A stretch of DNA of 33,578 nucleotides, taken from CAYTSW01 sp964440605 (lineage in GTDB: Bacteria; Planctomycetota; Phycisphaerae; Phycisphaerales; UBA1924). Below the pieces are notes generated by a model. The model was not told where the DNA came from and did no database searches. It saw nothing but the letters and a program-made list of their open reading frames with translations. Below are positions 14,077 to 22,236 of this stretch, one piece after another (the first letter of the stretch is position 1; every line of letters begins with the position of its first letter). The translations under genes were made by a program, and so were the position numbers. The stretch lies in contig CAYTSW010000014.1 in assembly GCA_964440605.1 (NCBI GenBank), forward strand, positions 1 through 33,578, in the 5' to 3' direction.

Positions 14077-16206
14077 TCAGACGACGTCCGCGAGGCCGAG
14101 CCACGCGCCGTGACGCTTGAGCAGGCGACGCTTGAGCAGTGCTTCGTCGGGTGCGGCGAGCCTTGAAGACGCCTCGGCCCACGCGGTCGCGTCCCGCCGG
14201 GCCTGGAGCAGCAGCTCGGTATCGCGTGGAAACTCGGTGAGACGGAAGGGGTTCACGCCCGACTGTCGGCTGCCGATCAGCTCGCCCGGGCCGCGCAGCT
14301 CCAGATCGCGCTCGGCGAGTTCGAAGCCGTCTTCCGTTCGGCAGAGGGCCTCGACACGCTGGCGTGCGTCCTCGCTGGGATCCTCGACGATCAGCAGGCA
14401 GCGCGACGCCCGCTCGCCGCGCCCGACGCGGCCGCGGAGCTGGTGCAACTGCGCAAGCCCGAAGCGCTCGGCCTGCTCGATGACCATCACGGTCGCGTTG
14501 GGCACGTCGACCCCGACCTCGATCACCGTCGTCGCGACGAGCACGTCGATCGTTCCGGCGCGGAAGCGGGCCATGATGCGCTCGCGCGCCGCCCGGGGCC
14601 GCTTGCCGTGGACGCCCGCGATCCGCGCGCCCTCCAGCTCGTGCCGCGAGAGCCGCTCGACCATCGAGCCGACATCCCGAAGCTTTGCTGTGCCTCCCTT
14701 TTCCACCGCCGGCACGACGACATACGCCTGTTCGCCCCGCTCTACCCGCGTGCGCACCTCGGCGTACACCTCATCGGCACGCGTCCGCGGGAACCACTCC
14801 GTCTCGATCGGCTGACGCCCCGGCGGGCGGCCTTTCAGGAGCGACACGTCCAGGTCACCAAAGACCGTCAGCGCCAGCGTGCGCGGGATCGGCGTCGCGG
14901 TCATCACGAAGACGTGGGCCGATGTGTCGGCCTCGCTCGACTTCTCGCGCAGCTTCGCGCGCTGGTGCACGCCGAAGCGGTGCTGCTCGTCGATCACCAC
15001 CACCGCCAGGTCGTTGAAGCGCACGCGTTCGCTCAGCAGCGCGTGCGTGCCGACGAGGATGTCGATCTCGCCCTGTTCCAGCCGCGCGAGAATCGACTCT
15101 CGCTCCGACTCGGTACGGGCGGCGGTGAGCAACTCCATCCGCACGCGCGAGCCCTCGAGCATGGCGTTGATGGAAGTGAGGTGCTGCTCGGCGAGGATCT
15201 CCGTCGGGGCCATCAGCGCCGCCTGCTTGCCGTCGGCGACCGCCAGCAACATGGCGTATAGCGCAACCGCCGTCTTGCCCGAGCCGACGTCGCCCTGGAT
15301 CAGCCGGTTGGCCGGCTCGGCCCTTTGCACGTCGCGCACAAGGTCGGCGACGACTGTCTCCTGCCCGGGCGTGAGCGTGAAGGGCAGCCGCCCACGGATG
15401 CGCTGGTCGATCTCTTCGTTCCAGGGCAGCGCCGGCGCCTGAACGCGCGTCCGCTGGTGCACCCTCTTGAGTTGCAGGCCAAGCTGGAGCATCAGCATTT
15501 CGTCGTACACCAGTCGGCGTCGACCCACGCCCGTCTCGTTCTCGTCCGCGGGGCGGTGCAGCATGCGGTACGCCTCGCGCAGCGTCGGGAGCGCCAGCGC
15601 CTTGCGCCGGTCGGCCGGCAGATGGTCTTCGAGCGCCTCCAGCGCCTCGTCAAGGATCGCCTGCACGGCGCGCGCGATCGTTTCGCTGGGCAGACCCTCC
15701 GTCGCGGGGTACACGGGCCGGAGCCGCGGCTGCTCGTCGCGCGGTTCGGCCTCACCGGTCGCGATCGACCACCGCGGATTGGCGATTTCCAGCCCGCTCT
15801 TGCGGCCTATCTTCGTCTTGCCGTGGACGCGCAGGCGGTCGCCTGCGTGGATCTTGTTGCGCAGGAAGGGCATATTGAACCAGATGAGGCGCACGCTGCC
15901 CGAGTCGTCCTCAAGCGTCGCCTCGAAGCGCTTCACACGGCCGTACATGATCGGGTCGGTCCGCGTCACCGTGCCGGTGACGGTCACCATGTGATCCGTC
16001 GGCAGCCCGCCGATGTGCGCTGAGGGCAACTCCCACTCGTATCGGCTGGGCAGATGATCCACCAAGTGAGCAACCGACAGCACGCCGAGTCGGCGGAACG
16101 CCTCGGCCGTCCGCCCGCCCACGCCCGGCACGCGATCGATCGACCTCGTCAGGATCGACGCGTCGGTCTTGCGTGGGGTCGAAGGGTGGTCGGTCCCGTT
16201 GGGCAC
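14077..16206 (-). CDS. recG: ATP-dependent DNA helicase RecG
   Basis: RecG regresses stalled replication forks and moves Holliday junctions. This 709-residue protein has the full family plan. The N-terminal helical part and OB-type wedge domain lie at about 20-150. Walker A is GDVGSGKT (305-312). The DEQH box (406-409) is followed by HRFGVHQR. Helicase motifs run through VMTATPIPRT to the TRG region HQLRGRVGRGE. The start is GTG 16204-16206; a stop codon 12 bases upstream limits other choices. It follows the OmpA-like gene on the same strand across a hairpin and precedes the HTH regulator. Confidence 0.97.
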   Translation of the reverse strand: MPNGTDHPSTPRKTDASILTRSIDRVPGVGGRTAEAFRRLGVLSVAHLVDHLPSRYEWELPSAHIGGLPTDHMVTVTGTVTRTDPIMYGRVKRFEATLEDDSGSVRLIWFNMPFLRNKIHAGDRLRVHGKTKIGRKSGLEIANPRWSIATGEAEPRDEQPRLRPVYPATEGLPSETIARAVQAILDEALEALEDHLPADRRKALALPTLREAYRMLHRPADENETGVGRRRLVYDEMLMLQLGLQLKRVHQRTRVQAPALPWNEEIDQRIRGRLPFTLTPGQETVVADLVRDVQRAEPANRLIQGDVGSGKTAVALYAMLLAVADGKQAALMAPTEILAEQHLTSINAMLEGSRVRMELLTAARTESERESILARLEQGEIDILVGTHALLSERVRFNDLAVVVIDEQHRFGVHQRAKLREKSSEADTSAHVFVMTATPIPRTLALTVFGDLDVSLLKGRPPGRQPIETEWFPRTRADEVYAEVRTRVERGEQAYVVVPAVEKGGTAKLRDVGSMVERLSRHELEGARIAGVHGKRPRAARERIMARFRAGTIDVLVATTVIEVGVDVPNATVMVIEQAERFGLAQLHQLRGRVGRGERASRCLLIVEDPSEDARQRVEALCRTEDGFELAERDLELRGPGELIGSRQSGVNPFRLTEFPRDTELLLQARRDATAWAEASSRLAAPDEALLKRRLLKRHGAWLGLADVV

Positions 16207-16252
16207 TGGAGCACGCTAGCTCATCCGGAGCGTGGCGCGACAAAGGGAGCAG

Positions 16253-16278
16253 CGCTGACCCGCAAAGCCGGGTCAGCG
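16253..16278 (-). terminator. Hairpin between the OmpA-like gene and recG
   Basis: A perfect 10-bp stem (CGCTGACCCG/CGGGTCAGCG) with a 6-base loop lies 23 bases past the OmpA-like stop in its direction of transcription. Only a short CCCTTTG follows on that strand, so termination would be weak. It probably separates the lipoprotein gene from recG. Confidence 0.5.
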
Positions 16279-16300
16279 GCACCCCATGGTTCTGCGTCGC

Positions 16301-16969
16301 TCACTGTCCGAGGACGATGATCTCGACGCGTCGGCTGGCCTGCTTGGTGCTCCTGGGGTCGTCCGGTCCGTAGCCGGCGATATGCATGCGGCCGGAGTTG
16401 ACGCCGCGCGAGGCCAGGTACTGCTCGACCGCCAGCGCGCGCTCGGCGCTGAGGCGTTCGTTGGTTTCCCACTTGGACTTGCGGATCGGGTCGGTGTCGG
16501 TGTGGCCGGCGATCTCGATCTGGAAGCCGGGGTATTGGCTGTTGAGGACGCTTGCGATGCGGTTGAGCGTTTGCTTGGAGGCCTGCTTGAGCGTCACGGA
16601 GCCGGAGGCGAAGAGCACATCGCCCGCCACGTCTACGACGATGTCCGAGCCGCGCAGGCTCGTAGTCGCGCCGGGGATGTTCTCGAAGCCGGTGGTGGCG
16701 GGGCGTGCGGGCGTCGATCGTGCGTCGGACAACTCGCCACGCAGCCGCTCGTTTTCCGCGGCGAGCTGCTGGGCCTCGAGTTCGGCGGTGGTCATCTGGC
16801 CCTCGGTGGCCGAGAGGGCGTCCTGGAGTTGCCGCTCGCGCTCGCGCAGCTCCTGATTCTCGACCTCGAGCAGCGCGACGCGCTCCTCGGCGCGCTCGCC
16901 CGATTCGCACCCAACCAGCAACGCCGGCGCACACGCCAGCCCCAGCACACACAGCATTCGTCGTGTCAT
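16301..16969 (-). CDS. OmpA/Pal-like outer-membrane lipoprotein with coiled coil
   Basis: This 222-residue protein likely anchors the envelope to peptidoglycan. A signal peptide ends in the lipobox LLVGC (C21). A strong coiled coil follows (about 25-85, repeated LE/EN/LRE heptads), then a Ser/Pro/Ala linker and an OmpA-C domain (about 105-222). The OmpA-C domain has DVLFASGSVTL, IAGHTDTDPIR, the peptidoglycan-binding NERLSAERA, GYGPDDP and RRVEI. Pal itself lacks the long coiled coil, and no tol genes are nearby, so I leave the symbol empty. The gene stands alone between the prepilin peptidase and recG. The 138 bases upstream hold nothing I can define. Confidence 0.9.
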   Translation of the reverse strand: MTRRMLCVLGLACAPALLVGCESGERAEERVALLEVENQELRERERQLQDALSATEGQMTTAELEAQQLAAENERLRGELSDARSTPARPATTGFENIPGATTSLRGSDIVVDVAGDVLFASGSVTLKQASKQTLNRIASVLNSQYPGFQIEIAGHTDTDPIRKSKWETNERLSAERALAVEQYLASRGVNSGRMHIAGYGPDDPRSTKQASRRVEIIVLGQ

Positions 16970-17107
16970 CGCAGGCTACCTCTCCGTAGGTCTCGCATGC
17001 CGGGTGCCCGCCGTTCCTTCGACGAGCCACGCCTTGAGAACCCGTCCCGGCGTCCGCCGCGATGGTACCAAACCCCGCCAACACGGCGAGGGCCGCACCT
17101 GTTTCCG

Positions 17108-18877
17108 TCAGGGCAGGTTGATCGGCCGGCCCAGCATCTCCGACAGCCCGCTCTCGTACACCGGCTTGAACACGAGCACCAGGAGCGTCGCGATCGCCAG
17201 TTGCGGCCCGAAGGGCAGCACCGTGCCCTCGCGGCTGAAGACGCTCTTGAACAGCGTGCTCAGCAGCACCCACCCGATGCCCAAGAAGGGCGCCGTGAAG
17301 AAAGCGAGAATCGGGTCGATGAACCCCACGACTGCGCCGACGCCCGCCATGAGGTGGACATCGCCCAGGCCCATCGCCTCCTTGCCGAACGCCAGCGACC
17401 CGAAGATGCGGATCGCCCAGACGATCCCCCCGCCGACCAGCAGCCCGAGGACCGACCCGCCGAACGCCCCGAGCCACGCCGGCGTCGCCGCGGCCTGCGC
17501 CGCCAGCGGCCCACCCGCCGAGCAGAGCCAGACGCCCAACCCACCCAGGCCGACCACGGGCGTCAGGAACAGCAGCTCCTTGAGCATCTCGCGCCGGGCG
17601 TGGGGATAGAACGTCCAGATGGGCTCGCTCGAGTCGCCAGCAGTCGCGGTTGCGTCGCTATCGATGGGCACGAGCTTGCGCAGCACGAGGCCGATCAGCA
17701 GCCCAGCCGCGAGCCCGATGCCGGCCAGTTGCAGGGCCGAGGCCTGATCCGTGCGCATGCCGAAAGCCAGGCCGGTGAACATCAACGCCACGCCCGGCCC
17801 GGCGAAGAAGAGCCCGCGGAGCGCCGCGTTGAGCGACGTCGAGCGCCCGGATGTCGCCGACTCCTCGGGCTGTGCGACCTCCTTGTCGGCCGCGGCCTTT
17901 CGGGCGGCTTCCTCACGCAGCCGCTCCGTGTCCTGCTCCCACTGCTCGTAGTCCGCGAAGCTCCGCGGCATCCAGCCCTTCCACAACAACAACCCCGAGA
18001 GCACCAGCCCCAGCCCGCTCCCGATCGCCAGGCCCAACAGCGGGCCCGTCGTCAGCGGGATCACCCAGCCCATCGGCAGCGTCTCAGCCCGCTCTTCCAA
18101 ACGGGGCAGCACGATCGCGGTATGCAGCGGATGCACGAGCAGCGCCACCGCCGCCAGCCCCCACGGGATCTGCAACTGCACGATGAAGAGCTTGGCGTCG
18201 ATGATCGTGATCGCCACGAGGCAGCCGATCAGCGCGAGCATCAGCAGCCCCGCCGGCCACATCCAGGGCCAGTGCCCGAGCTGCGCCCACTCNNNNNNNN
18301 NNNNNNNNNNNNNNNNNNNNNNNNNNNNNNNNNNNNNNNNNNNNNNNNNNNNNNNNNNNNNNNNNNNNNNNNNNNNNNNNNNNNNNNNNNNNGCATCAGC
18401 AGCCCCGCCGGCCACATCCAGGGCCAGTGCCCGAGCTGCGCCCACTCCTACTGGACGCCCGAGTGGCCACATCCAGGGCCAGTGCCCGAGCTGCGCCCAC
18501 TCGGGCGTCCAGTAGGTGATGTTCACGCCAACCAGTTCGAAGACGCTGGGCCGCATGAACCACAACGCAAAGACGCCTGCAAAGAGCAGGGCCGTGACGA
18601 GCTCCACCAGCGGGTACTCGACCGAGATCCGCGTCTTGCAGAAGCGGCACCGCCCGCGCAGCCACAGCCACCCGAAGATCGGAAAGTTCTGCCGCCACGT
18701 CAGCGGCGTCTCGCATGCCGGGCACGCCGAGGGTGGCGAAACGATGTTGAGATTGCGTGGCAGCCGGTACACCACGACATTGATGAATGACCCGACGATC
18801 GCTCCCAGCGCGAACACGAAAGCGAGCTGCACTCCCGACCCCAGCCACTCCAACGCTTGCAGCGAGGCCAGCGTCAC
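17108..18877 (-). CDS. Prepilin leader peptidase/N-methyltransferase, A24 family, disrupted by assembly gap
   Basis: The enzyme cleaves and N-methylates type IV prepilin-like proteins at the inner membrane. The N-terminal methylase domain has GSFINVVVYRLP and a zinc site from CPAC and CRFC. The two peptidase aspartates are in IIDAKLF (codon 18197-18199) and GLGDVH (codon 17360-17362). Between them lies an unusually long insert of about 250 residues with extra hydrophobic segments and a charged loop. The 100-N gap and duplicated flanks (18238-18516) add about 70 spurious codons. Joining the copy ending at 18502 to the copy ending at 18292 gives about 519 residues and a continuous YWTPEWAQLGHWPWMWPAG. 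It overlaps xseB by 4 bases. No pilin genes are in the window. Confidence 0.88.
   Translation of the reverse strand: MTLASLQALEWLGSGVQLAFVFALGAIVGSFINVVVYRLPRNLNIVSPPSACPACETPLTWRQNFPIFGWLWLRGRCRFCKTRISVEYPLVELVTALLFAGVFALWFMRPSVFELVGVNITYWTPEWAQLGHWPWMWPLGRPVGVGAARALALDVAGGAADXXXXXXXXXXXXXXXXXXXXXXXXXXXXXXXXXXEWAQLGHWPWMWPAGLLMLALIGCLVAITIIDAKLFIVQLQIPWGLAAVALLVHPLHTAIVLPRLEERAETLPMGWVIPLTTGPLLGLAIGSGLGLVLSGLLLWKGWMPRSFADYEQWEQDTERLREEAARKAAADKEVAQPEESATSGRSTSLNAALRGLFFAGPGVALMFTGLAFGMRTDQASALQLAGIGLAAGLLIGLVLRKLVPIDSDATATAGDSSEPIWTFYPHARREMLKELLFLTPVVGLGGLGVWLCSAGGPLAAQAAATPAWLGAFGGSVLGLLVGGGIVWAIRIFGSLAFGKEAMGLGDVHLMAGVGAVVGFIDPILAFFTAPFLGIGWVLLSTLFKSVFSREGTVLPFGPQLAIATLLVLVFKPVYESGLSEMLGRPINLP
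18238..18516. repeat. Assembly artefact: duplicated contig ends around a 100-N gap
   Basis: A 55-base segment (18238-18292) recurs exactly at 18393-18447, on the other side of exactly 100 Ns (18293-18392). Its last 38 bases recur again at 18465-18502. Between them, 18447-18466 is the exact reverse complement of 18497-18516, a foldback. Such a set of perfect direct and inverted copies inside one coding sequence points to unmerged scaffold ends, not biology. Confidence 0.93.
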
Positions 18878-19176
18878 TCGGCCTCCTCCGGCTCCTCATC
18901 CTCGACGCCCGAACGCGCGGTGAGGTCGGCCCCGGAGATCTCCTCCACCCGCTGCTCAGCGGCGTCCAGGATCGCTCGGCAGCGCGCGATGAGCTTCATC
19001 CCACGCTCGTACGCCCGGAGTGAGTCTTCCAGCCCGATCTCCCCGGACTCGATGCGGTCGTTGATCGCCTCGAGCTCCTCGGCGGCTTCCTCGAACGACA
19101 TGTCCTCCACGGCGGGCAGTTGGTCGTCGTGGCCCTCGTCGGCATGTTTCGCTTCCGTGCTCACAGCGCAGACCAT
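18874..19176 (-). CDS. xseB: Exodeoxyribonuclease VII small subunit
   Basis: XseB joins XseA to form exonuclease VII, which degrades single-stranded DNA from both ends. The core is the helical hairpin typical of the family: MSFEEAAEELEAINDRIESG, then LEDSLRAYERGMKLIARC, and the closing helix LDAAEQRVEEI. I place the start at ATG 19176 (about 100 residues); an in-frame ATG at 19236 and GTG at 19164 are alternatives and none has a clear ribosome-binding site. The C-terminal tail is acidic. The stop overlaps the prepilin peptidase start (ATGA). No xseA is present in the window. Confidence 0.9.
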   Translation of the reverse strand: MVCAVSTEAKHADEGHDDQLPAVEDMSFEEAAEELEAINDRIESGEIGLEDSLRAYERGMKLIARCRAILDAAEQRVEEISGADLTARSGVEDEEPEEAE

Positions 19177-19339
19177 ACCCGGGTGATCGCTCCGACGACG
19201 CGGCCCGGTGTGAAGCGCCGCATCATCCGCTCCCAAGACACAGTCGCGTCCCCTCGCTCCCCGTGCCGGGATGGGCCCGCGGTCGCGGCGCTAGGCTTCG
19301 GCGAGCCGAGGGTGACACGGGGGTGCCAAGGAGGCGTGT

Positions 19340-19861
19340 CTGGCCTGGTTTTCGGCGATCATCCTGACACTGGTCGGCGTGCTCTGCGTGCTGCTCACGC
19401 TCGTCGGTCTGCCCGGGACGTGGCTGCTGCTCATCGTCGCGGTGCTGGCCCATCTGATCGCGGACCCAGGCTTCATGGGTCCATGGGCGATCGTCGCTGC
19501 TATCACGCTGTGCGTGCTCGCGGAGGTGGCCGAGGGTCTGTCTGGAGCTGCCGGTGCGTCAGCGGTGGGGGCCTCGAGGCGCGCGCTCGTCGGCGCCGCG
19601 GGGGGCGGGCTGGTCGGGGCGATCGTCGGCACATTCATCATCCCTGTTCCGCTTGCTGGGACGCTCATCGGCGGCGCGGTGGGTGCAGGCGTCGGCGCGG
19701 TTGGCCTCGAACTCAGCAAGGAGAAGGCTCTCCGGCGCTCGACCAGCCTCTACGCGGTCGGACGCGGCGCGGCGGTGGGCCGGCTGCTGGCGACGGTGAT
19801 CAAGTCCGTCTTCGCGGTGCTCCTGCTGGTCGTGGTGGTGGGCTCGGCGCTGTGGAACTGA
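19340..19861 (+). CDS. DUF456-family membrane protein
   Basis: This small integral membrane protein of unknown function has hydrophobic segments near the N-terminus (IILTLVGVLCVLLTLVGL), around AIVAAITLCVLAEV, a glycine-rich pair typical of DUF456 (GAAGGGLVGAIVGTF, LIGGAVGAGVGAV), and a C-terminal helix (VFAVLLLVVVVG). GTG at 19379 would cut the first helix in half. The frame is open back to 19316, and AAGGAG at 19328-19333 sits 6 bases before a CTG at 19340, which would give a complete first helix (xAWFSAIILTLVG). I therefore prefer a rare CTG start, with GTG 19379 as the fallback. It diverges from xseB. Confidence 0.75.
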   Translation: MAWFSAIILTLVGVLCVLLTLVGLPGTWLLLIVAVLAHLIADPGFMGPWAIVAAITLCVLAEVAEGLSGAAGASAVGASRRALVGAAGGGLVGAIVGTFIIPVPLAGTLIGGAVGAGVGAVGLELSKEKALRRSTSLYAVGRGAAVGRLLATVIKSVFAVLLLVVVVGSALWN

Positions 19862-19898
19862 GCCTGCGTCGTCCGATCCCCGGGTCCGCGCCCCGCGT

Positions 19899-20864
19899 TC
19901 ATTGAGCGGCTCGCGTGGCGGTGATGACGCGGGGGAGGCCTTCGAAGTCATTCACGATGCGCGGCGCGTCAAGCGCCGAGATGCCGCGGGCGATTGCCAG
20001 CGCGGGTTGTGCGGTGCTCGCCGCGATTTCGATCGCCAGCAGGCCGCCGGGGGCGAGGCGTTCGGGCGCGTGTTCGAGGAGGGGGCGGACGAAGCGGAGG
20101 CCATCGTCCCCGCCGCGTAGGGCGAGGTGTGGCTCGTGGTCTTTGACGTTGCGTGGCACGTCGGCCCACTCGTGCTCCGGGATGTAGGGCGGGTTGCTGA
20201 TGATCGCGTCGAACGTGCCGGAGGCGTTCCCGTGAGAGTCAAGCAGCGGCTCGAGCAGGTCGCCCCGGGCGAAACTGACACGATCGGCGACGCCCAGGCG
20301 GTGGGCGTTGTCGCGTGCGACCTCCAGCGCGTCCTCCGACACGTCGCTCGCCAGCACCCGGGCGCGGGGGATCGCCTTGGCTGCGCTGATCGCCAGGCAG
20401 CCCGAGCCGGTGCACACGTCGGCGATGACCGGCTCGGCGGGCGTCTCATCGAGTGTGGTCGTCTCGTCGTCCGATTCGTCGTCGTACGGGGTGCGGGCGG
20501 TCCAGCCCCTGCGTTGAGCGTGTTCGATCAGGAGGTCGAGCAGCGTCGCCGAGCTGGGACGCGGGATGAGCACACGCGGGTCGACTCGGAACGTGTGCGT
20601 GTAGAAGACGGCTTCGCCGACGAGGTATTGCACGGGCTCGTGCTGCAACGCGCGAGCGGCCAGACGGCGCAGGGTCGCGCGTTCCTCGGGTGTCGCGGGG
20701 CGATCGGCGTCCATGTACAGGCGCATGCGCTCACACCCCAGCGCGTGGGCGAGCAGCAGCTCGGCGAGCAGTCGCGGCGACTCGAGCTCCGCTTGCCGGA
20801 ACGCCTCGCCCATCCACTGAAGCAGGGCGCGGGTGGTCCAGCGATCGGTGGCGGATGAGGGCAT
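19899..20864 (-). CDS. prmC: Release factor glutamine methyltransferase
   Basis: PrmC methylates the glutamine of the GGQ motif in peptide-release factors RF1 and RF2. From ATG 20864 the protein has 321 residues: an N-terminal helical domain (TTRALLQWMGEAF, RLLAELLLAHALG), the SAM motif DVCTGSGCLAIS, and the catalytic NPPYIPEHEW. Two things are unusual. RPSSATLL replaces the common RPETE after LIP, and an acidic 20-residue insert (DDESDDETTT) precedes motif I. A longer frame to 21122 exists, but that N-terminus is low-complexity and overlaps the divergent gene, so I reject it. No prfA adjoins it. Confidence 0.93.
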   Translation of the reverse strand: MPSSATDRWTTRALLQWMGEAFRQAELESPRLLAELLLAHALGCERMRLYMDADRPATPEERATLRRLAARALQHEPVQYLVGEAVFYTHTFRVDPRVLIPRPSSATLLDLLIEHAQRRGWTARTPYDDESDDETTTLDETPAEPVIADVCTGSGCLAISAAKAIPRARVLASDVSEDALEVARDNAHRLGVADRVSFARGDLLEPLLDSHGNASGTFDAIISNPPYIPEHEWADVPRNVKDHEPHLALRGGDDGLRFVRPLLEHAPERLAPGGLLAIEIAASTAQPALAIARGISALDAPRIVNDFEGLPRVITATRAAQ

Positions 20865-20991
20865 GCCGGGGAGGATAGAAGGCCAGGCGGCGCAGCGCAT
20901 GGCTAGGATCGCTTTCCGGCTGGTATGACTGCTGTTCCTGCCGCCGTCGCCGATCGCCGACTGTTTCCACGAATCCTTCGGAGGGCCTCCC

Positions 20992-21486
20992 ATGTCGCCT
21001 ACCACCCCGCAAGTCTCTCCCGAACTCGCCACTCTCTTTGAGCGTGTGCGGGAGCGCCTCGACGCGTCCGACCGCTTCGACTCGGCAGGCGTCGAAGGCC
21101 CGTGCGTGGTGGCCCACGCCACCGATGCGCCGGAGGAGGTGCGCTACCGCATCGAGTTCGACGGCTCGGCCCTCTGGGCCGCCTGGGTCTCGGAGGACCG
21201 ATACATCAGCCAGTCCATCGAGGCCGAGATCATGTGGACCGGCGATGACCTCGACGACATGATCGACGAAGAGTCGGTCGACGCCGGCTGGTCGCTGGGG
21301 CGTTTGGAACCGATGGAGCACTTCCGCAACGAGGAGATGCTCTTCACGTTTCGCTCCAAGCTGCCGATCGCTCCGAGCAAGGCGAACGCCGAGAAGCACG
21401 CCGAACAGATGGTCGCCGTTCTGACGGGTTACGCCGAGGCCTTCGCGGAACTGGGGGACATGAAGCCGGACGACGATGATGACTGA
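20992..21486 (+). CDS. Acidic protein of unknown function, coupled to lipB
   Basis: This encodes 164 residues starting MSPTTPQVSP at ATG 20992, with GGAGGG at 20980-20985 as ribosome-binding site. It is soluble and acidic, ends in a run of aspartates, and has no cysteine cluster or signal peptide. The pattern (VRYRIEFDG, LWAAWVSEDRYISQSIEAE, MLFTFRSKLPI) suggests an alternating beta/helix fold like small chaperone-like (YbjN-type) domains, but I cannot assign it. The end overlaps the lipB start by 11 bases, so the two are translationally coupled, which hints at a link to lipoylation or simply to co-expression. Confidence 0.82.
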   Translation: MSPTTPQVSPELATLFERVRERLDASDRFDSAGVEGPCVVAHATDAPEEVRYRIEFDGSALWAAWVSEDRYISQSIEAEIMWTGDDLDDMIDEESVDAGWSLGRLEPMEHFRNEEMLFTFRSKLPIAPSKANAEKHAEQMVAVLTGYAEAFAELGDMKPDDDDD

Positions 21487-22219
21487 CGGCGGCGCTCGGT
21501 CGGACGTGCTGGAGGTCATCGACTTGGGGCGGATGCGTTACGCCGAGGCGTTCGACGTGCAGCGGGGCGTCCACGCCGAGGTGCTCTCCTGGCGTGAGGA
21601 GGAAGGCGAGGAAGGGTGGTGCACCGGCGGGCGGCCCGTCGGCAAGCTGCTGCTCGTCGAGCACGACCCGCCCGTCATCACGGTCAGCAATCGCCCGACC
21701 GCCCTCGAGCATCTCGTCGCGGGCGATGCCCGCCTGGCGGAACTCGGCGTCGAGGTCGAGCAGACCGACCGCGGCGGCGACATCACCTACCACGGCCCCG
21801 GCCAACTCGTCGCGTACCCCATCGTCGACCTGAACCGGCTGAAGCTCCGCCTCCACGCCTATATGCGCGGCCTGGAAGAGACGGTCATCCGCGCCTGCGC
21901 CCGTCTCGAGGTCCCGGCGATGCGAGACGCCGACGCCACAGGCGTCTGGACCGTCGGCCCGGGCGGCAAACCCGAAGCCAAGGTGTGCGCTATCGGCATC
22001 CGCGTGCGCCGTTGGGTCACCACGCACGGCCTCGCGCTCAACGTGCGCACTGACCTGTCGCACTTCGACCTGATCGTTCCCTGCGGCTTGGCGGGCCGGG
22101 CAGTCACAAGCGTGGCGCGGGAAGCGGGCGAGGGGCCGACGGTGGGTGAGGCCGGGCGGATCATCGCGCAGGAGTTCGAAGCGTGGATGCTGGAACTGCT
22201 CGACGCGCCGGATCATTGA
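21476..22219 (+). CDS. lipB: Octanoyl-[acyl carrier protein]:protein octanoyltransferase
   Basis: LipB moves octanoyl from acyl carrier protein to lipoyl domains, the first step of lipoate synthesis. The 247-residue protein has LLLVEHDPPVITV, the RGGDITYHGPGQLVAYPI signature (99-116), the catalytic lysine K169 (EAKVCAIGI) and the catalytic cysteine C203 (IVPCGL). An extra segment after residue 40 (EEEGEEGW) and a GPGGKPEA loop before the lysine are small variations. The start is ATG 21476 or the next ATG, 21479. lipA is not in the window. Confidence 0.95.
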   Translation: MMTDGGARSDVLEVIDLGRMRYAEAFDVQRGVHAEVLSWREEEGEEGWCTGGRPVGKLLLVEHDPPVITVSNRPTALEHLVAGDARLAELGVEVEQTDRGGDITYHGPGQLVAYPIVDLNRLKLRLHAYMRGLEETVIRACARLEVPAMRDADATGVWTVGPGGKPEAKVCAIGIRVRRWVTTHGLALNVRTDLSHFDLIVPCGLAGRAVTSVAREAGEGPTVGEAGRIIAQEFEAWMLELLDAPDH

Positions 22220-22236
22220 CCCCGGACAGTCGGGCG

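Noticed and set aside
18238..18516. Direct repeats as a CRISPR array or biological tandem repeat
   Set aside because: Copies are exact, flank a 100-N gap and include a foldback; no spacers and no cas genes. An assembly artefact explains them.
16286..18790. 834-codon forward frame opposite the OmpA-like and prepilin peptidase genes
   Set aside because: It runs through the N gap, is Arg/Gln/Pro-rich, and opposes two well-supported genes.
19899..21122. Longer prmC start at 21122
   Set aside because: The extra 86 residues are low-complexity, precede the conserved PrmC start, and overlap the ribosome-binding site and start of the divergent gene at 20992.
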